From contig CM076996.1 of the NCBI GenBank assembly GCA_039090855.1, forward strand, positions 43,676,469-43,740,468: DNA of 64,000 nt. The letters are read 5' to 3'. Position 1 is the stretch's first letter, and each line of letters begins with the position of its first letter. The notes beneath the pieces are model-generated. The model was not told where the DNA came from. It saw nothing but the letters and a program-made list of their open reading frames with translations, and made no database searches. Made by a program: the position numbers and the translations under genes. Shown piece after piece: positions 54,350-64,000 of this stretch. The stretch comes from Macrothele yani (taxonomy: Eukaryota > Arthropoda > Arachnida > Araneae > Macrothelidae).

Positions 54350-54615
54350 CCTTTTTAGCACCCACTATTCCCACAATCTGAAATCCTCAGATAAACCCAT
54401 GGTCTCCTCAAGCCTCTTCCACAAGTTTGTGTCTTGAGCCTCTTCCATGCTACACCAATATGTTTTAGTTTTTTACCCACCTGTCTTCCACGCGGTTTTC
54501 TTCTGGGACTTTTTCTGTCCCTTAGTATCCCTATCCAGTTTAGTATTTCAGTTGCCGAACGGCGGTTAGTTCTTCCAGCAATATGTCCGGCCCACTGACA
54601 ACCGAGGGAAGACAA
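54350..54615 (-). pseudogene. RTE C-terminal fragment
   Basis: Minus strand: CQWAGHIAGRTNRRSATEIL, LRDRKSPRRKPRGRQVGKKL, IGVAWKRLKTQTCGRGLRRP. It matches the C-terminus of the RTE copy at 19.6 kb (WQWAGHTAKRTDHRWTAEIL) at moderate identity. Old copy. Confidence 0.75.
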
Positions 54616-54635
54616 GGGGATAATGAGTAATATAG

Positions 54636-54820
54636 TCTAACCCACACCTTCGTGCAGATATCGATATAGTCATTTTTGCAAGCATCCCCCCACCCCGAGT
54701 CGCAGAGTATTATGATCCAGGAATTTGCCGACAGTACTAAAGAAGTGGGATTACAGATGCATTCAAAACAAAACTGATGCGCAAAGGATAATGATTAATA
54801 GAGATAGTCTGACACACACC

Positions 54821-54823
<3 letters not shown>
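54636..54823 (+). pseudogene. RTE reverse-transcriptase core remnant 1
   Basis: CCCACACCTTCGTGCAGATA then TCGATATAGTCATTTTTGCA (the FADDIVIFA region, decayed), followed by SIMIQEFADSTKEVGLQM. A second near-parallel copy begins at 55060, so the region is duplicated. Confidence 0.65.
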
Positions 54824-54852
<29 letters not shown>

Positions 54853-55059
54853 GATTCAGGGTTTAACGACCACCATGAGCAACTCAAAGGGCTATAAACA
54901 GTGGCTCGTCCCTAATTTAGGGTCCCTGGTTCCAGGGAAGGGAGAGAGCCAGTGCCGTAAGACTAACACAACATCCGTGCCTCACCGGGATTCGAACCCG
55001 GACCCATCTCGGACGAATGATCAGGAGTCAGTGCTTAGACCACTGCGTCACCGGGGCGG
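54824..55059 (-). mobile_element. SINE-A copy 10
   Basis: Target duplications CTGACACACACCTTC (54809-54823) and CTGACCTACACCTTC (55060-55074), one mismatch in 15. Its tail is (TTTTC)n plus a T-run on the plus strand. Boxes intact (TGACGCAGTGG and GGTTCGAATCC). Confidence 0.92.
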
Positions 55060-55074
55060 CTGACCTACACCTTC

Positions 55075-55875
55075 GCGTTGCTGTCGATACAGTAATTTTT
55101 TGCAAGTACCATGCTCCCCCAGAATCGCAGAGTGTGATCCAAGAACTTGCTGACAAGACTAAAGGCCGCCCCGGTGGCGCAGTGGTCTAAGCGATGGTCT
55201 GTGATCATTCGTCCCAAAGGGGTCCGGGTTCGAATCCCGGTGAGGCATGGATGTTGTGTTTGTCTTACGGCACTGCCTCTCTCCCTTCCCTGGAACCAGT
55301 GACCCTAAATTAGGGACGGCCGACTGCTTATAGCCCACTGAGTTGCTCACGGTGGTCGTTAAACCTACAATAAAAAAAAAGAGACTAAAGAAGTGGGGTT
55401 ACAGATGAACTAAAAACAAAATTGATATACAATGATTTTACAAAAACTGCAAATTTCGAGGTTGATCGGAACTTATGAATCAGAGACTTCGTCCTTAACT
55501 TTAAAAAATGATATATAGAGACTGCGATAAATTAAAGCAGTATGGCGAGGTGCATGCTTGGCGAAACCACGAAATATAGGAAGAGGAACTTGAGCATCAC
55601 GAAAATGACAAGAGTGGATGACATCATGATCAAAATAAAGACACTCAATGGGCGTAACGTATTGTAGAAGAAACGCCCATTGTAGGACAGTTGTAATAAT
55701 AGGCCGCACACCATGGGACAGGAACAGAAACCAGAAGAGCACGGAGGAGATGGGTGGATGAAATTCGAAAGCATGTCGGAGTGACATGGAAGAGAATTTC
55801 TCAAGACAGAGAGTTGTGGAAGAAACTTGAGAAGACCTTCATCCAGAAGACGATTGAGAATGGTCACCGATGTTG
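55075..55875 (+). pseudogene. RTE reverse-transcriptase and C-terminal remnant 2
   Basis: SVIQELADKTK, then a SINE, TKEVGLQMN, MARCMLGETTKYRKRNLSIT, KMTRVDDIMIKIKTLNG, and RRWVDEIRKHVGVTWKRISQ, DRELWKKLEKTFIQKTIENG. It parallels 19450-19830 with many stops. An internal stretch (GGGCGTAACGTATTGTAGAA near 55650) is foreign or scrambled. Confidence 0.75.
55165..55381 (+). mobile_element. SINE-A copy 11
   Basis: Target duplications AGACTAAAG (55156-55164 and 55382-55390), perfect. Complete with both boxes; close to the reference copy at 9.5 kb. 105 bp from copy 10 and opposite in direction. Confidence 0.93.
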
Positions 55876-57252
55876 ATGATGTTCATTAGAAATTGTTCTG
55901 TAGCGTTTTGAAGACAATTACCTTTATAAAATGGGAGATTTTATTTTGTTGCACGTTTTTTAATCTTTCGAGGTAAATGATAAAATTCACTTTACTACGT
56001 TGGAGATAATCAATAAACTTTTATCGATATTATCGATTTTTGTACCATGCTATTAGTGACAAATAAAAAAAAAAACTTCAGTGGTTACAAGGCATGTGTT
56101 AGGAGAAATGCAATTTTACCAGTTTCAGGTTAAAAAATCAGTATTTAGAAACACACTCGTAAAAGCGTTCTGAAAAGCTTCTGTAAGAATGAAGGAGACC
56201 GCATCAAAAATGGGGTTATACCCTTTGAAATAAATGCACATTAATTCACTTTCCGTATCAATTTTTCTTTCGGTAAATAAATAAAATTATACTTCGAAAT
56301 GAAATTCACTATAGCAAAACGGATCACATGGCGCTATATTAATTAATGAATTGAAAAAAAAAAAAAAACGAAAAAAATTGTAATATATGGCTCAGAAATA
56401 AGATATCCGAGAAGATTTCCTTTTACCCCTGTTTGGCATGCATCATTACGAAAGAATTTTTGGTGCGCCTTTTTTTTTTCAGCATTTCAGAGACGACCAC
56501 ACGCATTTCTGCATGATGGCTGAACATTAAATGTAAAAGTAACGCTCTTCACGTCGTTACCGTAAGCATCCTAAGAGAGATGTGGGGAGGAAAGGTTCGA
56601 ATATGAAATTTCAGATGCAGTACGATTCTTCAGCTGAGAGCATTTGGAGGTAGGGAGGGGTGCTCCATGTTTATTTTAATAACTCCGACAGTAGCAGGGG
56701 ACGGAAGACACTGCGACGGCTTGATGCCATCTGTCGCATTTGATGGCAGAGCTCTGTTAAATGATCCGCAGCAGATAAAGTTTCCACGATGAAACTAAAC
56801 ATAGCAACCGTTACGGTACGCACGAAAAACCGGCGGGGGAGGCATTTGTTACGCATGGATAGACAAGAAGATTCACCATCTCTTCATTTCGCTCAAATCT
56901 CGATACTTCTGAGTCACTCCATATCTGATTTCCGTCGATACGAGCTCTGCGATCTTAAATTGTCCTGCATTACTCGAAGGGTCTCCGAGCAACACTAGTG
57001 TCTCAACTGACAGATGCTGTGCCGCTATAAAGAGTTGGTTCCTGTCATTGGTTGCCAACATTAGAAAGTTTCTTTTTTCTGCTAAAGGGGAAAATTTCCC
57101 GTTAGATTATCAACGAATTAAATTTCGATGACTGCACATGTTCCTCATTAACGCTTAACAATCTGGTAAAGTGACTAATAATAATTAACATTGTCACTAC
57201 GAAACAAAATTGAACATGGTACAAAAGAATGTCTTATGCTGTAAAAAAATTA
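55876..57252. other. No gene seen
   Basis: AT-rich; A-runs near 56068 and 56354. ORFs 56671-56856 (minus) and 56789-56998 (plus) are unrecognised. Confidence 0.5.
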
Positions 57253-57475
57253 AGTGGTGTGAATCCACGGAAAATTCCTGAAAATAACGTGCGGTAAAGT
57301 TGCCGGTGGTACGTCTCCGACTTTTAACGAAATTTCCATTTTGAAAAAAGCTTCCGTTTCTAATTACGAAAACTTTAATATTTTGACAGATTTTCCATTG
57401 TCGCTAATTCCGTTTCTTTTTCCCGAAAAGTCAGTTTCGGGTTTTTCCGTTTTTAAACAGAAATTTTCCGAGTTC
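57253..57475 (+). repeat. Dispersed repeat shared with 21483-21715 (copy 2)
   Basis: GGTGTGAATCCACGG, AATTCCTGAAAATAA, TTTTAACGAAATTTCCATTT, GAAAACTTTAATATTTTGAC and TTTCGGGTTTTTCCGTTTTT are in the order seen at copy 1. Confidence 0.5.
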
Positions 57476-57730
57476 CCCAAAATTCGGATTTTGACTTTTC
57501 CAGTCCTTTTAGCAGGGATATTTTTCCTGACGTGCGAAGTTAAAGAATCCTTCCCTTTGTTCCTCGTGAGGTAGGAGCGCTGGGAACTGACCTGGAAAGA
57601 CACTTCCCGTCTGATCACGTAGCACGAAGATGAAATGTTTTTCGCCATCAATGCAAGTTAATTAGTCATTTTGTTTTCTGTAGGAACTTATTAATTTTCT
57701 GAATAGGTTTATCATAATTTTAATTTTTTT

Positions 57731-58105
57731 ACAGGAGGATTTATCACAAATTACATATGTTTTTCATCATCATTTTAAAAAGGAACTGAATGTTTGGAAC
57801 TACAGGTGTTTTTAAACTGACAATGACTTTCAATTATGTTTAAGAAAAGGTGAAATGTACTATTTCATAGTATTATTTCCCAAAACCCCTAAATATAAAA
57901 TTTAGAATAATTTAGTTTTTTCTACAGGAGGATTTATTACAAATTACATTTTTTCGCGATGATTTTTCGTAGCAACAGAACGTTTTGGAACTCGTGATTT
58001 TTTTAATTAAACTGACAACGACTTTTAGTTATGTTAAAGAAAAGGTGAAATGCATTGCTGCATAGTATTATTTCACAAAAATTCTAAATATAAAATTTAC
58101 TCTGA
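57731..58105 (+). repeat. ~193 bp tandem duplication
   Basis: ACAGGAGGATTTAT starts at 57731 and 57924. Shared downstream: AAATTACAT, GGAACT, AAACTGACAA(T/C)GACTTT, AAGAAAAGGTGAAATG, TAGTATTATTTC and CTAAATATAAAATTTA. The two units have diverged, so the duplication is not recent. Confidence 0.8.
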
Positions 58106-58454
58106 TAGCTATAATGGCTTTTGTGTTAAGAAGGCACACTGACTGATACATAGGGTGTCATACAATCCCCTGTACATTATTTTATGTACCCAGGTTCTTG
58201 CAGTAACTGGTAACACATTATAAATTAGCCGGCGTACCAATTGAGGGGAGAGGGGGACCCACATATACAGTAGCCGTTGCCATAATAATCTAATATCATC
58301 CGACATGCTATCAACAATATCCAATTTCGCTACAGAACTTCAAAATAAAGTCCTCCTACACACGACTGAAATTTAATAATTAATCAAACCTGAAGTATTT
58401 CCACAAACCGCTTCTATTACAGGAAATTTTCTGTCACATAGATACGGAAAAAGT
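58106..58454. other. No gene seen
   Basis: AT-rich flank of the large inverted repeat. Confidence 0.4.
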
Positions 58455-60000
58455 GAGAATAGAATTTTCCGTTAATATACGAAAAAAAAATGTGGAAACG
58501 TTTATAAGAATTCAGAATTATTTGTTAACAACTCTTAAAAACGGCAATTTTCCGGTATTAACTTGAAAAGGATTAACAGAAATATTTCTGCTAATTCACA
58601 TAAGAAAAATTCGTTAAAGTCAGTATTTTTCGGTCATTTCATGGAAAGGTTGAATCAGGAATACGTTTGGTTAATTCACGAAAGGAATCGCGGAAAATGT
58701 CTCGTGAATTTCAGAAAATTTCTTACGGCGTGCTTTTAAATTCATGTCAGGCAATTTCAGTTTTACCACAACAGGGTTCCTATCTAAAGTAAAATAAAAA
58801 TAAAAAATTCGCTGACTTTTCCATGTGGTATTGAAAGTCTTTCCAAAGCGACGACCTAAATCTCGTTGCGATGAAGTGTTACATTTCCTTTTATTCCTAC
58901 ATTTGTAAATTCTTTAAATAACTGGTATAAATTCATATCAGGTAATTTCATTTTTACAACAACAGGGTTCCTACCTAGAGTAAAAAAGAATAAAAAAAAT
59001 AGCAGACTTTTCCATGTGGTTTTGAAAGCTTTCCCAGAGCGACGACCTACATCCCGTTGCGATTTAGGTCAATTCGACGTTGGCAGTATACTGAGTGGTA
59101 TACTGCCAACGTCGAATTGAATAACTCAGAGGACCATAGCAGGTAACCTTTACGTAGTGTCAATGGCATCTGAAGTTAGTGCCAATGGCAGTTTAGGGAG
59201 TGTCAATGGCATTGTTAACGTTTCAGGAGACATGAAATTACCTGATATGAATTTATACTAGTTATTTAAAGAATTTACAAATGTAGGAATAAAAGGAAAT
59301 GTAACACTTCATCGCAACGAGATTTAGGTCGTCGCTTTGGAAAAACTTTCAATACCACATGGAAAAGTCAGCGAATTTTTTATTTTTATTTTACTTTAGA
59401 TAGGAACCCTGTTGTGGTAAAACTGAAATTGCCTGACATGAATTTAAAAGCACGCCGTAAGAAATTTTCTAAAATTCAAGAGACATTTTCCGCGATTCCT
59501 TTCGTGAATTAACCAAACGTATTCCTGATTCAACCTTTCCATGAAATGACCGAAAAATACTGACTTTAACGAATTTTTCTTATGTGAATTAACAGAAATA
59601 TTCCTGTTAATCCTTTTCAAGTTAATACCGGAAAATTGCCGTTTTTAAGAGTTGTTAACAAAGAATTATGAATTCTTATAAACGTTTCCACATTTTTTCG
59701 TATATTAGCGGAAAATATATCGTATATTAATTTACAACAACAGGGTTCCTACCTAGAGTAAAAAAGAATAAAAAAAAATAGCTGACTTTTCCATGTGGTT
59801 TTGAAAGCTTTTCCAGAGCGACGACCTACATCCCGTTGCGATTTAGCTCAATTCGACGTTGGCAGTATACTGCCAACGTCGAATTGAATAACTCAGAGGA
59901 CCATAGCAGGTAACCTTTACGTAGTGTCGATGGCATCTGAAGTTAGTATCAATGGCAGTTTAGGTAGTGTCAATGGCATTGTTAACGTTTCAAGAGACAA
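58455..60000. repeat. Large inverted duplication: ~500 bp arms, spacer, and a direct copy of the spacer
   Basis: Left arm about 58455-58955 and right arm about 59233-59715 are reverse complements with few differences (for example GATTCAACCTTTCCATGAAA near 59538 against the 58650s). The spacer 58956-59232 recurs directly after the right arm at about 59735-59998. A ~110 bp module (AACAGGGTTCCTA ... CGTTGCGAT) occurs four times: in both arms, the spacer and the spacer copy. At the heart of the spacer is a hairpin (59069-59091 with 59098-59120, 23 bp stem, 6 nt loop); its counterpart downstream is a perfect palindrome (separate entry). Non-coding apart from the mariner fragment on its right. Confidence 0.85.
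59848..59887. repeat. Perfect 40 bp palindrome
   Basis: TCAATTCGACGTTGGCAGTA followed directly by its reverse complement, no loop. The spacer copy at 59069-59120 has the same arms, 3 bp longer, around TGAGTG. Such sequences can extrude cruciforms. Confidence 0.97.
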
Positions 60001-60310
60001 CAAAGTATGTGGTCGTTGGGTGCTGTGTAACTTAACTATTGAAATGAAGAAATCGAGACTTGAATGCCAAAGGTTGCTTGTTTACTATAAAAAAATATGG
60101 AAGTGATTTTCTCCAAAGCATTGTGACTGGAGATGAGAGTTGGGTTCAGCATTATGACCCAGAAATGAAAAATCAATTGCTGAAATACCGACACCCATCT
60201 TCTACTCGAGCGAAAAAATTCAAAACTCAAATTTCTGCTGGTAAGTGCATGCTCACTCAGTTCTAGGACCACAGAGGCATTATTCATCAAGAGGACATGC
60301 ATTGGTGAAA
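59915..60310 (+). pseudogene. Mariner transposase fragment
   Basis: VSMASEVSINGSLGSVNGIV (decayed second helix-turn-helix), NKVCGRWVLCNLTIEMKKSR, then after a frameshift in an A-run near 60090 SDFLQSIVTGDESWVQHYDP (first catalytic Asp kept), EMKNQLLKYRHPSSTRAKKF, KTQISAGKCMLTQF, stop, DHRGIIHQEDMHW. The rest is missing. The first part also exists as a truncated copy at about 59140-59232 inside the spacer, so the inverted duplication captured mariner sequence. Confidence 0.75.
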
Positions 60311-60372
60311 GTAGACTGTTTGTTTTGGGGGAATGCAATGTTTAGTGCTTAAAGTCTGGGCGGAGTTTATCT

Positions 60373-60387
60373 CTGTCTGTCTGTGTA

Positions 60388-60439
<52 letters not shown>
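60373..60439 (+). repeat. (TCTG)n(CT)n microsatellite
   Basis: About eight TCTG units followed by about ten to twelve CT units. Confidence 0.95.
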
Positions 60440-60534
60440 AAAAACACACATTTTATATGTGTTCTTTTATGTGCACATAAATAAAAAAATATTACAATGA
60501 ATGAAAACTACCCAAGTAAAACCTAATAACTTTA

Positions 60535-61790
60535 TTAGGTGTACAAATAAGTTTCAAAGCGTTTTGTGTGTGACGTATACAGCTAATTTACATATCCAAC
60601 ATTCCCCCGCCTTGTTGTCATGTGACCGTAACTGGTCCAGAACATAAAATGTGACACAGAAGTTTGCCCAACAGTTAAACGCACTTGCACATCGGTAGGT
60701 GAAAGATAGCAAGCGATACTGCATTTATTCGACACTTCATTCGTTACGAATTTCATCAAGGAAAAAGTGCTGCAAAAGCATGTGCATCGATCTGTTCTGT
60801 TCTGGGGGAGAACATTGCATCGAAAAGCACGAGTGAGTTTGGGTTTAGACGGTTTAAAGCAGGTGAATTTGGTGTTAGCGATCGAGAACGTGGCGGCGCC
60901 CCGCAGAAGGTTGCACATGAAGAACTGCAATCATTGCTGGATGAAGATTCGTCTCAAACGCAAAAGGAATTAGCTGAAGACTGGAGGTAACTCAACAAAC
61001 CGTTTCCAATCGTTTACGCGCAATGGAAATATTCATAAGGAAGGAAATTGGGTGCCACATGACCTGAGCGTGTCATGAAGTGTTTGAATCTGTTGAATAA
61101 ACAACACAGAAAGTCTTTCCTGTGGAAAATCGTTACGGTTGATGAAAAGTGGATATGGTACGACAATCCCAAACGCAAAAAACACTGGGTAGACGCCGGT
61201 GAAGCAAAGACTTCGATACCGAAACGCAATATTCATTCCAAGAAAGTTCTGCTGTGCATCTGGTGGGATATGAAGGGTGTGCTCTATTATGAACTATTGG
61301 AATAGGGTCAAACTGTTGCTTCTGATCGCTACGAGGAACAATTGCTGCGATTGAACCAGAAAATCTGTCGGAAATGTCCATTCCCAGGCAAAGGATTGCG
61401 TCCCGTGAAATTACTGCATGACAGCGCTAGGCCGCATGTCGCGAAATCGGACAAGGAAACGTTTTTGACGCTTGGCTGGGAAGTTTTGGGGCACCCGGCG
61501 TATAGTTCCGATATAGCCCCCTTCAGACTATAATTTGTTCCCATCGACACAACGTGGTTAATCTGCTGTACGGTTCTGGACATGTGACGAAGTGCAAAAA
61601 TGTGTTGACGACTTCATCGCGTCACACGACGAAGTATTCTTCATGGCTGGAATCCGTCAGCTGTCCAACCGATGGCGGAAGGTAGTAGATAATGACGGCG
61701 CATATTTCGATTCGTAAAGGTATTGTTGTTTTCTCCCAAATTACATGTTGCGTTGTCTTAAAACGCTTTAAAACTTATTTGTACACCTAA
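60535..61790 (+). mobile_element. Full-length mariner (1.26 kb), irritans type, TA duplication
   Basis: Left end TTAGGTGTACAAATAAGTTT, right end (minus strand) TTAGGTGTACAAATAAGTTT; both continue (C/T)AAAGCGTTTT. TA at 60533-60534 and 61791-61792. The terminal repeats are nearly perfect over 30 bp. Confidence 0.95.
60717..61717 (+). pseudogene. Mariner transposase with stops and frameshifts
   Basis: RHFIRYEFHQGKSAAKACAS (helix-turn-helix), FGFRRFKAGEFGVSDRERGG, ELQSLLDEDSSQTQKELAED, frameshift near 60980, VTQQTVSNRLRAMGNIHKEG, then MKCLNLLNKQHRKSFLWKIV with TVDEKWIWYDNPKRKKHWVD (first Asp kept; G of GDEKW is V). KVLLCIWWDMKGVLYYELLE, stop at 61303, LRPVKLLHDSARPHVA (second Asp), YSSDIAPF then a shift; DYNLF (third Asp) follows. 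Ends NDGAYFDS at 61717. Less damaged than most copies here. Confidence 0.88.
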
Positions 61791-61792
61791 TA

Positions 61793-62686
61793 TAATTCAG
61801 ATACAAATGTCTGTATCATGAAGAGCAGGTTACGTGTCAGCAGAAGGATTTTCGTTTTTCTTAATTGCGCAGCTGAAAAATAATGAAAACATTTGGAATG
61901 CACTAATTGTTTTTCTACCTAATTGAACATAGTAATTATCGTAATAAATGAGCATATTCAGTTCATCGACGTTATGCAGTATCAAAAGGCCAAAAATTAC
62001 GCACCCCGGTAATTTAAACTTAGAAAGGAACACCTCAGAGAGTTCATTTCTAAATTTAAGTTACCTAAGAAACCGCTACTGTTAGATACCCATTTTAAAC
62101 AATTAGAAGATGCTATCTCTTCCTTAGGCCAGTGCGGTCTTGATTAGTTATGTACCACATTGTTACTGTGACTGAATTTGAGTTTGGTATTCTAAAGCCA
62201 AGGTTAGTAGACTCTGCTTACCTTGCTCTAAATCAAGCCTGCAACATACTAGTTTAACACTCCGCCCTGCGAGTGATACGAAAGCAATACAGTCGAATGC
62301 AAGCATCCCCTCTGGCTACATGTCTTTAGCTAAGAGTCCGAAGGACAAAATTTATTGTCTCGGGTCAAAAGCTCTGAAAACTGCAAAATCAGAGACAAAA
62401 TTTTCAAACGTATAAAAATCTTACACAAATTACGAATACAATTCACAGATATAAATTAACTGAAAGAAAAAATTTCCTCGGTACAGTTCTGCAGTACATT
62501 TTCTTTTTCAAATATTGTGTACTTCTGTTCGCCACTATTTAGGGAAATGCAGTTCCCCACCGTTCTCGCCTACTTTCACCACTGAGTACATGCAGAAAGT
62601 ACTGCGGCTATCAACTGTGAGAGCCACGTGAATACATTAAGCAAGTTAAAGAAAAGAATAAGCCGCGTGCACGGGGAAACAATCTA
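61793..62686. other. No gene seen
   Basis: Unassigned AT-rich DNA. Confidence 0.5.
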
Positions 62687-62689
62687 ATG

Positions 62690-63133
62690 ATTCTGCAACA
62701 GATAACGCCAAATTTCACTTCAGAGGCGATACAGAAATTCGGGTTCAAAGTTCTTGAACAACCTACCAACAGCACAAATTTGGCGCTGTCCGACTTCTGG
62801 TTGTTTTCTGCTCTCAAGAGACACCTGAAAGGAATTCAGTTCATCTGTGAAGAAGATGTCCATTCTGTCCGACTTCTGGTTATTTTCTGCTCTCAAGAGA
62901 CATCTATAAAAGGAATTCAGTTCACCTGTGACGAAGATGTCCAGTCTGTCCGACTTCTGGTTTTTTTGCTCTCAGGAGACATCTGAAAGGAATTCAGTTC
63001 ACCTGTGACGAAGATGTTGAAGCTGTTTCGAGGAAATAGTTTCAAGAACAACCTGCAGATTTTTACAGAGACAGGTTTAAAAAACTTGTTAAACGTTGGC
63101 GTATCTGTATCGAGCGTAAGGAGGACCATGTAG
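62690..63133 (+). pseudogene. Mariner transposase C-terminus with an internal triplication
   Basis: EAIQKFGFKVLEQPTNSTNL, ALSDFWLFSALKRHLKGIQF: the third catalytic Asp is in SDFWLF (relatives have YSPDLAPSDFWLF). From 62786 an ~80 bp segment coding SDFWLFSALKRHLKGIQF and CDEDV is present three times (starts 62786, 62865, 62946), partly out of frame. It ends KNLLNVGVSVSSVRRTM; other frames give FREQPADFYRDRFKK-like remains. The upstream two thirds of the gene are absent. Confidence 0.75.
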
Positions 63134-63649
63134 AAAAATAAAATTTATGAATTAAAGAACGAATGTGATCAGTCTTCGAGAGGCAATGTGATTATCCGTC
63201 TTCGAGGGAAAGCTATCTTAGTGATAGGAAAGTAATCCTAATCCCAACTCAGACAGATTGTTATCAACAAACGTCTTAGGCTGCGTTTCTTTACCCAAAT
63301 CATGTTGATGATTCGATGTTCAAAAAGGCCTCCGTGCGTAGCCTGTGTTAGCCAACCTTTGATGCTGTGCCAATAAATTTACAAATTGGTGTGCGCAATA
63401 AACATGACATATACAAATTCCGGAATATGTCCAAAACGAGACGACAGATTGTTAGGATTTTTCAGAGACATGTGTCAGGGGAAACGTTAAGTCGACATAT
63501 CCAAGCAACATTGTATTAGCTCCTATGAAAATATGGAAATGGCAACCGTACGTTATCGAACTGGCAGGCATGCGACTTTGATAAACGTTGTTCTGAGCGG
63601 GGTGCAGCAATTGAAACTTGAGTTGGACTGCTAGTGGAAGAATGGCTCC
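63134..63649. other. Probable leader of the Tc1 copy at the right edge; no gene seen
   Basis: CCAAAACGAGACGACAGATT and TTGGAGTT-type words fit nothing specific. The Tc1 reading starts after the SINE. Confidence 0.35.
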
Positions 63650-63662
63650 GCACCATCGCTTC

Positions 63663-63819
63663 TTTGTTTTTTTTTTTTTTTTGGATTGAAGGTTTAACGA
63701 CCACTGTGAGCAACTCAATGGGCTATAAGCAGTCACCCGTCCCTAATTTAGGGTCACTGGTTCCAGGGAAGGGAGAGAGCCAGTGCCGTAAGACAAACAC
63801 AACATCCATGCCTCACCGG
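63663..63819 (-). mobile_element. SINE-A copy 12, 5'-truncated
   Basis: Perfect 13 bp target duplications GCACCATCGCTTC (63650-63662 and 63820-63832). Its body is complete up to the T-run, but the tRNA head is missing: the copy stops at CCTCACCGGG, inside box B. It was therefore truncated during its own insertion, not by later deletion. Confidence 0.95.
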
Positions 63820-63835
63820 GCACCATCGCTTCGAA

Positions 63836-64000
63836 GACTCTTTACGGTGGACAGCGTCGATATATTGGAAGCAGGGCAATCGCAAGATGAGGTAGCAAGA
63901 TGGTTGAATGTGTCGAGGCAAATGGTTTCCAACCTCTGGAGACAGTCCCAGAAAACTGGAACAATAATCAAATGGCCAGAACAAGGACTCTCAAGAGGCA
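63836..64000 (+). pseudogene. Tc1-like transposase N-terminus, cut by the right window edge
   Basis: LFTVDSVDILEAGQSQDEVA, RWLNVSRQMVSNLWRQSQKT, GTIIKWPEQGLSRG: the helix-turn-helix module of a Tc1 branch (LEAGQSQxxVARWLNVSxxxVSRLW). No frame break is seen in the visible part, but the SINE sits just before it. Catalytic residues lie outside the window. Confidence 0.75.

Overview
This is a 64 kb stretch of AT-rich eukaryotic nuclear DNA, most likely from a large-genome arthropod (insect or arachnid). The evidence is the company of mobile elements: Tc1 and several mariner subfamilies, an RTE-type non-LTR retrotransposon ending in a (GAT)n tail, tRNA-derived SINEs, MITEs and divergent satellites. 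There are no operons, no bacterial genes, no CRISPR array and no convincing intact host gene. The species cannot be fixed from the sequence alone.

Layout. 1-9 kb: a Tc1 copy running off the left edge; a degenerate mariner carrying a MITE; a 1 kb palindrome built from tRNA-like modules; and an old ~155 bp tandem array that hosts a SINE, two minisatellites and a complete Tc1 element with the only intact transposase frame in the window. 9-15 kb: one SINE, one full-length but frameshifted irritans-type mariner, otherwise unassigned DNA. 15-20 kb: two RTE copies head to head across a microsatellite; the second is nearly full length and split by a probable solo LTR. 21-26 kb: Tc1 and mariner remnants, including a complete Tc1 with terminal repeats. 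26-31 kb: a ~120 bp satellite rich in GGCCTAGG that has taken up a third RTE copy and a SINE, followed by two inverted minisatellite arms enclosing satellite units in the opposite orientation.

32-46 kb: old SINEs, hairpins, a 360 bp inverted repeat with a hammerhead-like core, two full-length mariners (one holding a second kind of SINE), and a broken copy of a dispersed arthropod gene of unknown function that is itself split by a SINE. 46-56 kb: SINEs, a Tc1 element with matching ends and scrambled RTE remnants. 57-61 kb: tandem repeats, a ~500 bp inverted duplication with a perfect 40 bp palindrome, and two mariners. 61-64 kb: a mariner C-terminus with an internal triplication, a 5'-truncated SINE and the start of another Tc1 transposase.

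How it works together. The window is a layered record of transposition. The SINEs share their target-primed style of insertion (A-rich tails, 8-15 bp target duplications) with the RTE retrotransposon, which is the obvious candidate to have mobilised them. The DNA transposons duplicate TA. Nesting gives relative ages: satellites and old mariners are oldest; RTE, SINE and the GC-rich Tc1 at 6.4-7.8 kb are among the youngest.
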